Source: Streptomyces davaonensis JCM 4913
GTDB taxonomy: Bacteria > Actinomycetota > Actinomycetes > Streptomycetales > Streptomycetaceae
Direction: 5' to 3'
Assembly: GCF_000349325.1 (NCBI RefSeq)
Contig: NC_020504.1
Location: forward strand, 8,908,326 to 8,972,325
DNA length: 64,000 nucleotides
Below the pieces are notes generated by a model that saw only the letters and a list, made by a program, of their open reading frames with translations, was not told the DNA's origin and ran no database searches. Positions 34,051 through 42,621 of the stretch are shown here, piece after piece (positions within the stretch are counted from its first letter, which is position 1; every line of letters starts with the position of its first letter). The translations under genes were made by a program, and so were the position numbers.

Positions 34051-34731
34051 GTGACCTCCGTGCCGCGCGTTCCGATTCTCGTGCTGAGCTGCGACTGGCG
34101 TTCCCGCGAGGCGCCCGAGGAGTTGCTGGGGCGCCGGGAGCGAGCCCAGGCCGCCGTCCTGCCGGGGCCCGCGCGCCGCAGGGAGTGGGTCCGCTCCCGG
34201 CTGACCGGGAAGGCGGCGCTCCGGCTGGTCACGGGAGAGCGGGGCGTGCAGATCCTCACGGCACCGGACGGCGCCCCCAGCCCGACGGGACGCGGCGCGA
34301 GCGTGTCCCTCTCCCACACCGGGTCCGTGGCCGTGTGCGCGGCGATGCCGGGCGCCGAGCCGCTCGGCGTCGACGTCGAGCCGGTGGATCCGCGCAACGA
34401 CGTCTTGCTGCGGCGGGTGTTGCTGCCCCAGGAGGAGCTCGCGGTGCCCGGCGGGCGGCCCGGGCTGCGCTCGACGGCGTGCATCAGCTGCAAGGAGGCC
34501 GCCGTGAAGGCGTTCCGCAGGCCGTCCGTCCGGCTGCGCGACTACCGGCTGTGCCGAGGCGCGCAGGGCAGCGTCTGGGTCGGCGTGGAAGGCACCGACC
34601 TGCCCCGGCTGCGGGTGTGGCGGGAGTGCAGCAGAGGTCTGCTGACCGCGGTCTGCGCGCCCGCCGACGCGCGGCCGGTGTACCGCAGGCTGAGCCCGCA
34701 ACGCCTGCTCGACGTGCTCGCCGCCGGGTGA
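34051..34731 (+). CDS. 4'-Phosphopantetheinyl transferase (Sfp/EntD type)
   Basis: 226 residues if GTG 34051 is the start; GTG 34009 is an alternative. It has the family motifs VSLSHTGSVAVCA, LGVDVEPVDPR (Mg ligands) and CISCKEAAVKA. It transfers phosphopantetheine from CoA to the active serine of carrier domains. The window contains four NRPS T domains in three multi-domain proteins, a T domain in the stand-alone A-T protein, and two free ACPs, so it most likely primes all of these. It sits between the double-HTH regulator and the acyl-activation operon. Confidence 0.9.
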   Translation: MTSVPRVPILVLSCDWRSREAPEELLGRRERAQAAVLPGPARRREWVRSRLTGKAALRLVTGERGVQILTAPDGAPSPTGRGASVSLSHTGSVAVCAAMPGAEPLGVDVEPVDPRNDVLLRRVLLPQEELAVPGGRPGLRSTACISCKEAAVKAFRRPSVRLRDYRLCRGAQGSVWVGVEGTDLPRLRVWRECSRGLLTAVCAPADARPVYRRLSPQRLLDVLAAG

Positions 34732-34840
34732 ACTCCCGCCGGGGACCGGGACGTTGGTCCTATTTACCGGCGCCGGAAGGCGATGCAAAGCTCAACCACC
34801 ACGCGAGCGGCGGCTCATCGGGACGACGGAAGGGATCGCC

Positions 34841-36541
34841 TTGAGGCCCGCACTGCTTTCCGGGGACACACTCACCGCCTGTTTCGCCGCCCACGTCCGG
34901 ACGTCTCCGTCGGCGACGGTCACCTTCCCCGGCACCGACGAGCGGATGACCGCGCGGGAGCTGGACGAAGCATCGCTGCGCAGCGCTCGGGGCCTGATGG
35001 CCCACGGGGTCGGACCCGGCTGTGTCGTGGGCCTGTTGATGCCCACGGACGCCACCTTCCTCAGCGTCTTCTTCGGCGTCCAGCGCGCCGGAGCGGCTGT
35101 CAGCATCCTGCCGGTGCCGGCCGGTTTCGGCGACGAGGCGGGCATGGCCCGCAGACTCGCCCGGATCATCAGCACCGCCGGATTCCGGCACCTGGTGCTG
35201 GACCCCGCCTTCCGCAACGTCGGCAAGCTGCTGACCGACCAACTCCCCGGCTTGGTCCTCATCGACCCGAAGGCCACCGGTACCGGCGGCGAACGCACGC
35301 TGCCCGCGACCGACCCCGACGCTCTGTCCGTGGTCCAGTTCACCTCCGGCAGCACCAGCGCCCCGAAGGGCGTCCAGCTCACCCAGGCCACCATGGCCGC
35401 GGGGCTGCACGCCTCGGTGGTCTCCGGCCACTTCAGCCCCGACGACGTGTTCATGCAGTGGGTGCCCGTCTTCCACGACATGGGACTGATCGGACTGGTC
35501 TCCCACCTCCTCAACGGCGCCGAGGTGCACGTCTTCAACCCCATCGCCTTCCTGCGCCGACCCGCCGCCCTGCTCGGCTACTTCGCCGAACACCGCGGCA
35601 CGGTCATCACCGGCCCCAACTTCTCCTACGACCAGATGCTCGACGCCGCCCCACCGGAACTCATCACCGGGCTCGACCTGTCCGCCTGGCGCCTCGCCTT
35701 CAACGGCGCCGAACCGGTCAGCGCCGCCACCACCCGCCGGTTCGCCCGCGCCCTGGCACCGGCCGGAGTGGGCGACGGCGTGATGTACCCGGCGTACGGC
35801 ATGGCCGAGGCGACGCTGGCGATCACCTTCCCGGTGCCGGGCAGCCCGGTGCGGGTGCTGACGGTCGACCGCACCGCGCTGGCGACGGGCCGCCGCGCGG
35901 TGCCGGTGGCCGCCGACGCCCCGGGCGCCAAGGACCTGGTGTCCGTGGGCCATCCGGTGCACGGCATCGAGCTGCGGCTGATGACCGAGGACGGACGGCC
36001 CTGCGCCCCCGGGGAGTCGGGCGAGATCCAGATCGCCGGACCGCCCGTCACCCACGGCTATCTCAATCACCCCGAGGCCACCGCCGCCGCCTTCGACGGA
36101 CGCTGGTTCAGAACCGGCGACCTCGGCCTCCGGCTCGACGGCCACCTCTATGTCACCGGCCGCCGCAAGGACATGGTCGTCGTCCGGGGCCAGAACTACT
36201 TCCCCGACGACGTGGAGGCCGCCGCCCAGCAGGTGCCCGGGGTGTACCGACAGCGCTGCGTGGCCTTCTCCGACGTCGAGGACGACGGCCGCGAAGTCGT
36301 CCGGGTCGTGGTGGAGGCCGTGCCCCAGGCCGACCGGGCCGAACTCGCCGCGCAGATCAGGGCCCGCGTGGAGAGCGAGATGGACTTCACCGACGTACGC
36401 GTCCATCTCGTCAAACCGCGCTGGCTCACCCGTACCAGCAGCGGCAAGTGGCAGCGCGCCCTCACCCGTGAGCGGATCGCGGAACAGACCGGGGCGACCG
36501 ATTCGTCAGCGCACCGAACCCCACGGAGGACACCGCGATGA
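34841..36541 (+). CDS. Fatty acyl-AMP ligase-like adenylating enzyme
   Basis: 566 residues from TTG 34841, with GGAAGGG upstream; the frame is open from 34754. The ANL motifs fit FAAL enzymes rather than CoA ligases: VVQFTSGSTSAPKG (~165), WVPVFHDMGLIGL, YGMAEATLAIT, HGYLNHPEAT and the late GRRKDMVVVRGQNYFPDDVE. Such enzymes activate a carboxylic acid as its adenylate and load it onto an ACP. The ACP gene lies three genes downstream in the same overlapping operon (34841-39899). The acyl substrate is unknown. It overlaps the next gene by 4 bp. Confidence 0.88.
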   Translation: MRPALLSGDTLTACFAAHVRTSPSATVTFPGTDERMTARELDEASLRSARGLMAHGVGPGCVVGLLMPTDATFLSVFFGVQRAGAAVSILPVPAGFGDEAGMARRLARIISTAGFRHLVLDPAFRNVGKLLTDQLPGLVLIDPKATGTGGERTLPATDPDALSVVQFTSGSTSAPKGVQLTQATMAAGLHASVVSGHFSPDDVFMQWVPVFHDMGLIGLVSHLLNGAEVHVFNPIAFLRRPAALLGYFAEHRGTVITGPNFSYDQMLDAAPPELITGLDLSAWRLAFNGAEPVSAATTRRFARALAPAGVGDGVMYPAYGMAEATLAITFPVPGSPVRVLTVDRTALATGRRAVPVAADAPGAKDLVSVGHPVHGIELRLMTEDGRPCAPGESGEIQIAGPPVTHGYLNHPEATAAAFDGRWFRTGDLGLRLDGHLYVTGRRKDMVVVRGQNYFPDDVEAAAQQVPGVYRQRCVAFSDVEDDGREVVRVVVEAVPQADRAELAAQIRARVESEMDFTDVRVHLVKPRWLTRTSSGKWQRALTRERIAEQTGATDSSAHRTPRRTPR

Positions 36542-37395
36542 CCACCCCGCAACGGATCGAACAGGCCCGCGACCCGTCGGCGGAGCCCCTGCACAGCTAC
36601 GACGTCTTCCCGGCCTACCAGGAGGCCTCCTGGGAGCTGAAGGACATCCCCTGGGACGCCTTCCGGCCCGATCTGGTCCGCCCCGAGCACATCGCCTTCG
36701 CCAAGGGCGCGGTCATGGGGGAGTCCAACTCGGTCGCCGCCCAGCACGGCTTCTTCAACGAGTTCGTCGACGACTACGACTTCTCCGCCTTCGTCTGCCT
36801 GTGGGGCTACCAGGAGCTCCAGCATCACCTCGCCTTCAAGAAGTGGCTGCGCCTGGCGGGGGAGGACGTGGGCTACGAGCAGATCAACGCGATGCGCGCC
36901 CCCTACCCGCCCGGGGTCACCCCGTCGGCCACCCTCGCCACCAACGTCATCTCCGAGATCGCCACCAACCACATGTACAAGTGCGTGAGCCGGGTCACCC
37001 CGGAACCCGTACTGGCGAAGATCATGAAGCGGGCGAGCGGCGACGAGGCCCGGCACGCACGGGAGTTCATCCACTACACCGCCCGCCGGCTCGGTGACCG
37101 CCCCGAGGAACTCCCCTCGGTGCTTGAGGTGTTCTACGTCTACCTCGCCGACGAGAAGGGCAAGTACCAGCACCCGGTGAGCAAGTTCAAGGGCGACCTC
37201 CCCGAACTGGTCGGGCACATCACCATCGACGAGGTCTTCCGGTACTTCGCCGAGGTCGACGACGGCAGCGAGTGGGACCGCATCCACCGCCGGCTCTTCG
37301 ACACCCTCACCGAGCTGTCCGGCCGCCCGATCGCCAAACTCCGCGACATCAGGCGGGTGTTGGCCGACCTGACCGCCCCCACGGACGCCGGCTGA
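36538..37395 (+). CDS. Ferritin-like di-iron protein (acyl-ACP desaturase-like) 1
   Basis: 285 residues, ATG 36538 overlapping the ligase stop. Di-iron ligands of the acyl-ACP desaturase type are visible: E in the LWGYQELQHHLAF helix (ExxH), and DEARHAREF (ExxH) about 70 residues later, with further Glu/His in EIATNHMYK. The protein is soluble and all-helical. Members insert double bonds into ACP-bound acyl chains; relatives hydroxylate or N-oxygenate. A second, divergent member is encoded at 39066, so two successive oxidations on the ACP-bound acyl chain are a reasonable model. Confidence 0.85.
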   Translation: MTTPQRIEQARDPSAEPLHSYDVFPAYQEASWELKDIPWDAFRPDLVRPEHIAFAKGAVMGESNSVAAQHGFFNEFVDDYDFSAFVCLWGYQELQHHLAFKKWLRLAGEDVGYEQINAMRAPYPPGVTPSATLATNVISEIATNHMYKCVSRVTPEPVLAKIMKRASGDEARHAREFIHYTARRLGDRPEELPSVLEVFYVYLADEKGKYQHPVSKFKGDLPELVGHITIDEVFRYFAEVDDGSEWDRIHRRLFDTLTELSGRPIAKLRDIRRVLADLTAPTDAG

Positions 37396-37898
37396 TGGGC
37401 GAGCGGGTCGAGCTGCCCTGGCTCGACGAGCCCACGTTCCGCTGCTTCGGCTGTTCCCCGCGCAACCGTATCGGGCTCGCCCTGGAGATGTTCCGTACCG
37501 ACGACGGAGGGCTCGCCACCGACGTCACGTTCACCGACGAGTACGCCTCCTACCCCGGCGTGGTGCACGGCGGCATCGTGAGCGCCCTCGTGGACGAGGT
37601 GATGGGCGACCTCATCGCCCTCGACCGGGGCATGCTGGCGTTCTCCGTCACCCTGCGCACCAAGTTCCTGCGGCCGCTGCGGACCCGGTGCCCCTATCGC
37701 GCGGTCGCCCGGATCGGCCGGGAGGGCAACGGCGTGGTGCACACGGAGGCCGACGTCCTCGCCCCGGACGGCGAACCGCATGTCATGGCGAGCGCCGCCT
37801 ACCAGCCCATCAGCTCCCAGCAGGCCGCCGACCACATGGGCCTGCCCGCCGAGGACCGCGAGCGCCTCGCCCACTACTTCGACCACGCGATTGGATGA
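37395..37898 (+). CDS. Hotdog-fold (PaaI/4HBT) thioesterase
   Basis: 167 residues from ATG 37395, sharing one base with the preceding TGA (TGATG). FRCFGCSPRNRIGLAL is the cysteine-containing N-terminal motif of PaaI-like thioesterases, and GVVHGGIVSALVDEVMGD carries the catalytic acidic residue in the hotdog helix. It hydrolyses acyl-CoA or acyl-ACP thioesters, perhaps editing stalled acyl-ACP. It overlaps the ACP gene by 4 bp. Confidence 0.88.
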   Translation: MGERVELPWLDEPTFRCFGCSPRNRIGLALEMFRTDDGGLATDVTFTDEYASYPGVVHGGIVSALVDEVMGDLIALDRGMLAFSVTLRTKFLRPLRTRCPYRAVARIGREGNGVVHTEADVLAPDGEPHVMASAAYQPISSQQAADHMGLPAEDRERLAHYFDHAIG

Positions 37899-38191
37899 CG
37901 ATGTCCCAGCAGGCCGCCGACCCCACCCCCCTGCCCACCATCAGCGCCGTCGTCGACGAGATCCGCGCGCAGGTCGGCAGGGAACTCCGCCTGGAGACCG
38001 AGACGGTGGAGGCCGACACCGTCCTGAAGAACCTCCCCGGCGCCGACTCGGTACGGCTGCTGCGGGTGGTCGCCCAGGTCGAGCGCATCTACGACGTGGA
38101 GTTCGAGGACGAGGACGTCTTCCGGGTGCGCACCCCGCAGGAGCTCGCCGAACTCGTCGTCCGCGACCTCACCGACCGGGACCCGGCGTGA
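37895..38191 (+). CDS. Acyl carrier protein 1
   Basis: 98 residues from ATG 37895 (a second ATG is at 37901). The phosphopantetheine attachment site is Ser52 in GADSVRLLRV, a variant of the usual DSL motif. The remainder is a four-helix ACP rich in acidic residues (YDVEFEDEDVF). It sits amid the acyl ligase, desaturase-like, thioesterase and methyltransferase genes and is the expected carrier for the acyl chain. Its stop overlaps the methyltransferase start (GTGA). Confidence 0.88.
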   Translation: MTMSQQAADPTPLPTISAVVDEIRAQVGRELRLETETVEADTVLKNLPGADSVRLLRVVAQVERIYDVEFEDEDVFRVRTPQELAELVVRDLTDRDPA

Positions 38192-39069
38192 CCGGCGCCG
38201 TCGACATCGGGCCCGACCAGGCCCGGCAGGCCACCAACCAGCACTACGAGCTGCCCCCGGCCGTGTTCGAGGCGTTCCTCGACGCACGCCTCAAGTACAG
38301 CTCCGCCCTCTACCGCACCCCGGACGCCACCCTGGAGGAGGCCCAGACCGCCAAGCTGCGCTTCGTCGCCGAGCGGCTCGCCCTCACCGGCGGGGAGCGG
38401 CTGCTGGACATCGGCTGCGGCTGGGGCAGCCTGGCCCTGTTCATGGCCCAGGAGTACGGCTGCCGGGTCACCGCGGTCACCCCGTCCGCCCCGCAGGCCC
38501 ATTACATCGGCGACCTCGCGGGGCGCCGCGGACTGACCGAGCTGCTGGACGTCCGCGTCGGCTCCTTCACCGACCAGGACCTGACCGGACGCTACGACGC
38601 CGTCACCATGCTCGGCTCCATCGTCCACATGCCCAACCGGGAAGCGGTCCTGCGCAGGACGTACGACCTCATGGCCCGGCGCGGCAGGCTGTACCTGTCC
38701 GAGAGCTGTTTCCGCAGCGCCGAGACCTACCAGGAGTTCGACCGCAGGCCCGGCACCCGGCACGTGACCCGGACCGTGTTCGGCTTCGCCGACATGGTCC
38801 CGCTCTCCGAGCTGGTCCGGGCCACCGAGGCCGCCGGTTTCAGCCTGACCTCGCTCGACGACCTCACCGCGCACTACCGCCGCACCATCGAGGAGTGGGA
38901 GCGCCGGGCCCTCGCCCACCGCGACCGCATCGAGGCCGCCGCCCCCGGGATGACGGAACCCCTCCTGCGCTATCTGCGCACCGCGCACGCCGGCTGGGGC
39001 TACACCACCAAGCATTACGCCTTCACCGCGCTGAAGTCACGGCTGGGACCGCAGGAGGCGCCACGATGA
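38188..39069 (+). CDS. Cyclopropane-fatty-acid-synthase-type methyltransferase
   Basis: 293 residues from GTG 38188. It has the N-terminal HYELPPAVFEAFLD...LKYSSALY segment typical of the CFAS/mycolic-acid methyltransferase family, SAM motif LLDIGCGWGSLALF, and a downstream cap region. CFAS enzymes methylate or cyclopropanate acyl double bonds; others in the family N- or C-methylate small molecules. Lying between an ACP and a desaturase-like protein, methyl or cyclopropane addition to an unsaturated ACP-bound chain is plausible. It overlaps neighbours on both sides. Confidence 0.85.
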   Translation: MTGAVDIGPDQARQATNQHYELPPAVFEAFLDARLKYSSALYRTPDATLEEAQTAKLRFVAERLALTGGERLLDIGCGWGSLALFMAQEYGCRVTAVTPSAPQAHYIGDLAGRRGLTELLDVRVGSFTDQDLTGRYDAVTMLGSIVHMPNREAVLRRTYDLMARRGRLYLSESCFRSAETYQEFDRRPGTRHVTRTVFGFADMVPLSELVRATEAAGFSLTSLDDLTAHYRRTIEEWERRALAHRDRIEAAAPGMTEPLLRYLRTAHAGWGYTTKHYAFTALKSRLGPQEAPR

Positions 39070-39899
39070 CGGAGCTGCTCCCGCCCGGCACCATGCACGA
39101 GCTGGTGGACCAGGCGGTGTCCCGGGCCGCGGACCGCTCCTGGACGCTCCAGGACCTGGACTGGACGGGCCTGCGGCCCGAGGCGCTCACCGACGTCGAC
39201 CGCTCGGCGGTCCGGTTCATCACCCTCGTCGAGGACCACATCCCGGGCTATCTCGCCCACTTCCTCCAGGCGTTCCCCATGGCGGGCGCCCAACTGGAGC
39301 TGGAGCGCTTCGGGTTCAACCGGGAGTACTTCCGCTTTCTCGTCGCCTGGGCCTCCGACGAGGAGCGGCACGCGGCCGCCCTCACCCGCTACCAGGTCGA
39401 GACGGAGATGGCCACTCGTGAGGAGCTGTGGCGGGAGCTGGCCGAGGAGGGCCGCAAGGAGTTCACCATCCCCTACGCCCACCCTTTGCAGTCCTTCACC
39501 TACACCCTCGTACAGGAGAAGGCCACGCAACTGTTCTACCAGCGCTTCCGTGAGACCGTCAGCGAGCCCTTCCTGCGTGACCTGCTGGGCAGGCTGGCCC
39601 GCGACGAGGCCCGCCACTTCGCCTTCTACAGCTCCCTCGTGGGCGCCTACCTCGCCCGCGACGGAGCCAAGGCCGTGCCCGGTCTCAAGGACGTGATCGC
39701 GTCATTCCGGATGCCGCTGGCCGACACCATGACCGGGTACTGGCGCTGGTCGCTGAAGGTCGCCGACGCCGCCTCCTACGACCACACCGAGGCCTATGAG
39801 GCGCTGGTCCGCCTGGTCCGCGGCTTCGTCGACGAGCCCGGCGAACCCTCGGTGGCCGACCTCGGTGACTTCGTGCACGCGATCCGGTCAGTGCGCTGA
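39066..39899 (+). CDS. Ferritin-like di-iron protein (acyl-ACP desaturase-like) 2
   Basis: 277 residues from ATG 39066, overlapping the previous stop. It has two ExxH pairs: DEERHAAALTRY and DEARHFAFYSS, separated by ~90 residues, with further ligands in LVEDHIPGYLAHF and LVQEKATQLFYQRF. This is the acyl-ACP desaturase fold. It is not a close copy of the protein at 36538, so the two probably differ in position or chemistry. It ends the operon led by the acyl-AMP ligase. Confidence 0.85.
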   Translation: MTELLPPGTMHELVDQAVSRAADRSWTLQDLDWTGLRPEALTDVDRSAVRFITLVEDHIPGYLAHFLQAFPMAGAQLELERFGFNREYFRFLVAWASDEERHAAALTRYQVETEMATREELWRELAEEGRKEFTIPYAHPLQSFTYTLVQEKATQLFYQRFRETVSEPFLRDLLGRLARDEARHFAFYSSLVGAYLARDGAKAVPGLKDVIASFRMPLADTMTGYWRWSLKVADAASYDHTEAYEALVRLVRGFVDEPGEPSVADLGDFVHAIRSVR

Positions 39900-39973
39900 G
39901 CGAGGCGGCCGCGGCGGACGCCCGGCCGATACCGTACGAACGACCCGACCACGAGCTGGGAGCGAGGAAAAGC

Positions 39974-40384
39974 ATGGCGCAGACCGAGGACGACCGCCCG
40001 ATCGATGTGGACAGCCTCAAGGTCGGCAGCTGCTTCAGCGAGACCCGGCACATCACCGAGGCGGACATCGCGGCGTTCGCCGCCCTGGTCGGGGACACCG
40101 GGCGCCACCACATGGCCGGACAGGCCGAACGCGTCATGGCGCACGGGCTGTTGACGGCGTCCCTGGCGACCAAGGTCGGCGGCCGGCTGCACTTCATCGC
40201 CCGGCGCATGGACTGGGAGTTCCTCAAGCCGGTCTGGGCGGGCGACACCATCGAGGCGAAGGTCACCGTGACCGCGCTCGGCGAGGCCCGGTCGGGCGTG
40301 GCGGTCGAGTTCGAGCTGGTCATCGAGAACCAGCACGGCGAGCCGGTGCTCCGGGGCGGGAGCAACGGCGTGATCCGCCGCTGA
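39974..40384 (+). CDS. MaoC-like hydratase/dehydratase (hotdog fold)
   Basis: 136 residues from ATG 39974, with GGGAGCGAGG upstream. It resembles single-domain MaoC/R-specific enoyl hydratases (FSETRHITEADIAAFAALVGDTGRHHM, AHGLLTASLATKVGG). The usual catalytic Asp-His pair is not clean, since GDTGRHHM replaces the common GDxNPxH. A hydratase, dehydratase or thioester-binding role on acyl-ACP is likely. It is separated from the preceding operon by 74 bp. Confidence 0.82.
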   Translation: MAQTEDDRPIDVDSLKVGSCFSETRHITEADIAAFAALVGDTGRHHMAGQAERVMAHGLLTASLATKVGGRLHFIARRMDWEFLKPVWAGDTIEAKVTVTALGEARSGVAVEFELVIENQHGEPVLRGGSNGVIRR

Positions 40385-40404
40385 CGGGGCATCAATCCGC
40401 GTAC

Positions 40405-40444
40405 GGGCCATCCGTTACCGGGCCATTCGTTCATGGGCCATCAC
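40405..40444. repeat. Three 15-bp direct repeats at a convergent gene end
   Basis: GGGCCAT(C/T)CGTT occurs at 40405 and 40420, and a partial copy GGGCCATCAC at 40435, all 15 bp apart. They fill the short space between the MaoC-like gene and the convergent A-T gene, and the last copy runs over the latter's stop. No hairpin is formed. The meaning is unknown. Confidence 0.55.
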
Positions 40445-42285
40445 AGAGGGCCGTCGTCGATCCCTCCGGCGACGGCCGCCCGGGCCGCGTTCGCCACCGT
40501 GTCCCCGTCCAGCAGGATGTCCGCGACGAGATCGTCGTCGGAGTCCAGGCCGAGCCGCTCGGCGACGAGGAACGAGATCTCCACGGCGGCCAGTGAATCG
40601 CCGCCCAACTGGTGGAAGTCGTCGCACCGGCCGACCTCGTCGAGGTCCAGCACATGCGCCCAGACCCCCGCGATCAGCATCTCCAGCCTGGTCACCGGCT
40701 CCTCGAACGCGGTCGCCAGCTCCGGCCGCCCACGACCGGGCCCCGGCAGCGCACCCCGGTCCGTCTTCCCGTGCCTGCCGACCGGCAGCTCCTCCACGAC
40801 GCTGATCCGCGCCGGCACCGACCGGCTCGGGATCCGGTCCGCCAGATGGCCCATGAGTGCCCCGAGCGGATCCAGCAGCTCGTGATCGGGCCGCAGCACC
40901 ACATGGGCCGCGAGGGACCAGCGGCCCGAGCCGCTCCGGTACGGCACCACACAGGCGTCCACGACCGCCGCGTGCTCCCGCAGCGCGCTCTCCGCCTCGG
41001 CGGGCTCGACGCGCTGCCCCCTGATCTTCACCTGGGCGTCCAGCCGTCCGCAGAACTCGATCTGCCCGTCCGCGGTGCACCGGCCGAGGTCGCCGGTCCG
41101 GAACGTACGCCAGCCCGCGGGCGGTTCGGGCCCCAGAGGGGAGAAACGGCCCTGGTCGCCGCCGAGATATCCGGCCGCGACACCGACCCCCTGAAGACAG
41201 ATCTCGCCCACCTCACCGACCGGGCAGACCAGATCGTCCCGGTCGAGGACGTACACCCGCGTGTTGTCGATGGGCCGCCCGATCGGGACCGGGTCCCGGG
41301 GCGCCAGATCCACCCGCGTATGGGTCACGTCGATGGACGCCTCCGTCGGACCGTACAGATTGTGCAGCTCGGCGTCCGACTGCCGGGCGAACTCCTTGAC
41401 CAGGTCGGTGGTCAGCGCCTCGCCGCTGCAGAACACCAGCCGCAGCTCGGGACAGCGCCGGGCGCCGTCCGCCCGCAGCCACAGCCGCAGCATCGACGGC
41501 ACGAAATGGGCGACCGTCACCCGGTGCTCGGCGAAGGTCGCGATCAGCGCCTCCGGCGAGGTGTGCTCCTCGGGCGGGATCACCACACCGCGCGCCCCCG
41601 CGTACTGGGGCCAGAACAGCTCCCATCCGGCCACGTCGAAGGTGACCGGGGTCTTCAGCGCCACCCGGTCGTCCTCGGTGAGCGGAAAGGCCCGCTGCAT
41701 CCACCGGATCCGGTTGGCGAACCCCTGGTGCGTGCAGACGACCCCCTTGGGCCGCCCGGTGGAACCCGAGGTGAAGATGACCTGGGCCACGGCATCGGCG
41801 CCGACCGCAACCGGCTCGCCTCCAGCGGACACGGCACGCCCCGGCCGTACGTCGAAACTCTCGGCGAAATCCTCACTCTCCCCGGCCACCAACACCGCTG
41901 CGGCGCCCGCGACTTCGGCCGCCGAGCGGCGCCAGGCGACCGGGTCGGTCGTACCCAGCGGGCAGTAGGCGCCGCCGGAGAGGGCCACGGCGTGGACCGC
42001 GGCGACGAGTTCGGCCGAGCGGTCGATCGCCACGCCGAGGACTCCGGTGTCGTACCGCTCCGCCAGCGCCGCGCGCAGGCCGAGGACCCACCGGCCCAAC
42101 TCGTCGTAGGACCAGTCACGGTCGCCGTCGGTCAGCGCGATGCGCGAGCCGCCCTGGATGTACCGGCGGTGCAGCTCCCGGAGGACCTCGTCGGGCCGTA
42201 CGGGCGTCAACTCGCCCTGGAGACCGTCGATCACCGCCCGGTCGGCGGGTGTGCAGCGGGCCCACGGATCGTGCTCCGGCGGCAT
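40441..42285 (-). CDS. Stand-alone NRPS adenylation-thiolation didomain, predicted Ser-activating
   Basis: 614 residues from ATG 42285, with AAAGG upstream. The A domain ([26 protein letters not shown]) is followed by a T domain (FHQLGGDSLAAVE). The specificity residues, read by alignment to GrsA, are D-V-W-H-F-S-L-I-D, matching the serine code. It lacks C and TE domains, so it must hand its aminoacyl group to another protein, perhaps via the free C domain at 45180 or for tailoring on the T domain. It is transcribed opposite to the other NRPS genes. SARP-like repeats lie in its promoter region. Confidence 0.88.
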   Translation of the reverse strand: MPPEHDPWARCTPADRAVIDGLQGELTPVRPDEVLRELHRRYIQGGSRIALTDGDRDWSYDELGRWVLGLRAALAERYDTGVLGVAIDRSAELVAAVHAVALSGGAYCPLGTTDPVAWRRSAAEVAGAAAVLVAGESEDFAESFDVRPGRAVSAGGEPVAVGADAVAQVIFTSGSTGRPKGVVCTHQGFANRIRWMQRAFPLTEDDRVALKTPVTFDVAGWELFWPQYAGARGVVIPPEEHTSPEALIATFAEHRVTVAHFVPSMLRLWLRADGARRCPELRLVFCSGEALTTDLVKEFARQSDAELHNLYGPTEASIDVTHTRVDLAPRDPVPIGRPIDNTRVYVLDRDDLVCPVGEVGEICLQGVGVAAGYLGGDQGRFSPLGPEPPAGWRTFRTGDLGRCTADGQIEFCGRLDAQVKIRGQRVEPAEAESALREHAAVVDACVVPYRSGSGRWSLAAHVVLRPDHELLDPLGALMGHLADRIPSRSVPARISVVEELPVGRHGKTDRGALPGPGRGRPELATAFEEPVTRLEMLIAGVWAHVLDLDEVGRCDDFHQLGGDSLAAVEISFLVAERLGLDSDDDLVADILLDGDTVANAARAAVAGGIDDGPL

Positions 42286-42456
42286 GGTCACACCTTTCTG
42301 ACGCCATTTTCGGAAATCGGGAGGACGCCCGGTTTTCTTTGGCCGGAAGGAATTCGGCGGTGACTCGCGGAAAACCGTGAGAATCGCGAGGGATTGGCGG
42401 AGCCTAACCCGCCCCCAACGGCGTGACAAGGCGTGATCTGGGCCAACTCCTGGTGT

Positions 42457-42488
42457 GTGGTACGTCGTTCACCTGGAACGCACCTGGA
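42457..42488 (-). promoter_or_regulatory. SARP-box-like direct repeat with -10 upstream of the A-T gene
   Basis: On the minus strand TCCAGGT occurs at 42488-42482 and 42477-42471 (period 11 bp), followed after exactly 8 bp by TACCAC (42462-42457), a fair -10 hexamer. The geometry matches SARP-activated promoters. The rest of the 336-bp gene-free stretch 42286-42621 must also hold the promoter of the divergent exporter operon; no other clear element was seen. Confidence 0.55.
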
Positions 42489-42621
42489 TGACGGGGGCAG
42501 TTTCGGACAACCTGGCCGGTGTTCATTGAGGAAGATCCGGCAGGGATTTAGGGTCGCTGTGGAATTGCTGGATCCCTCTTCTCGTCCGATGGCCACAATG
42601 CGATGGCCGTAAGAGGTGCGA

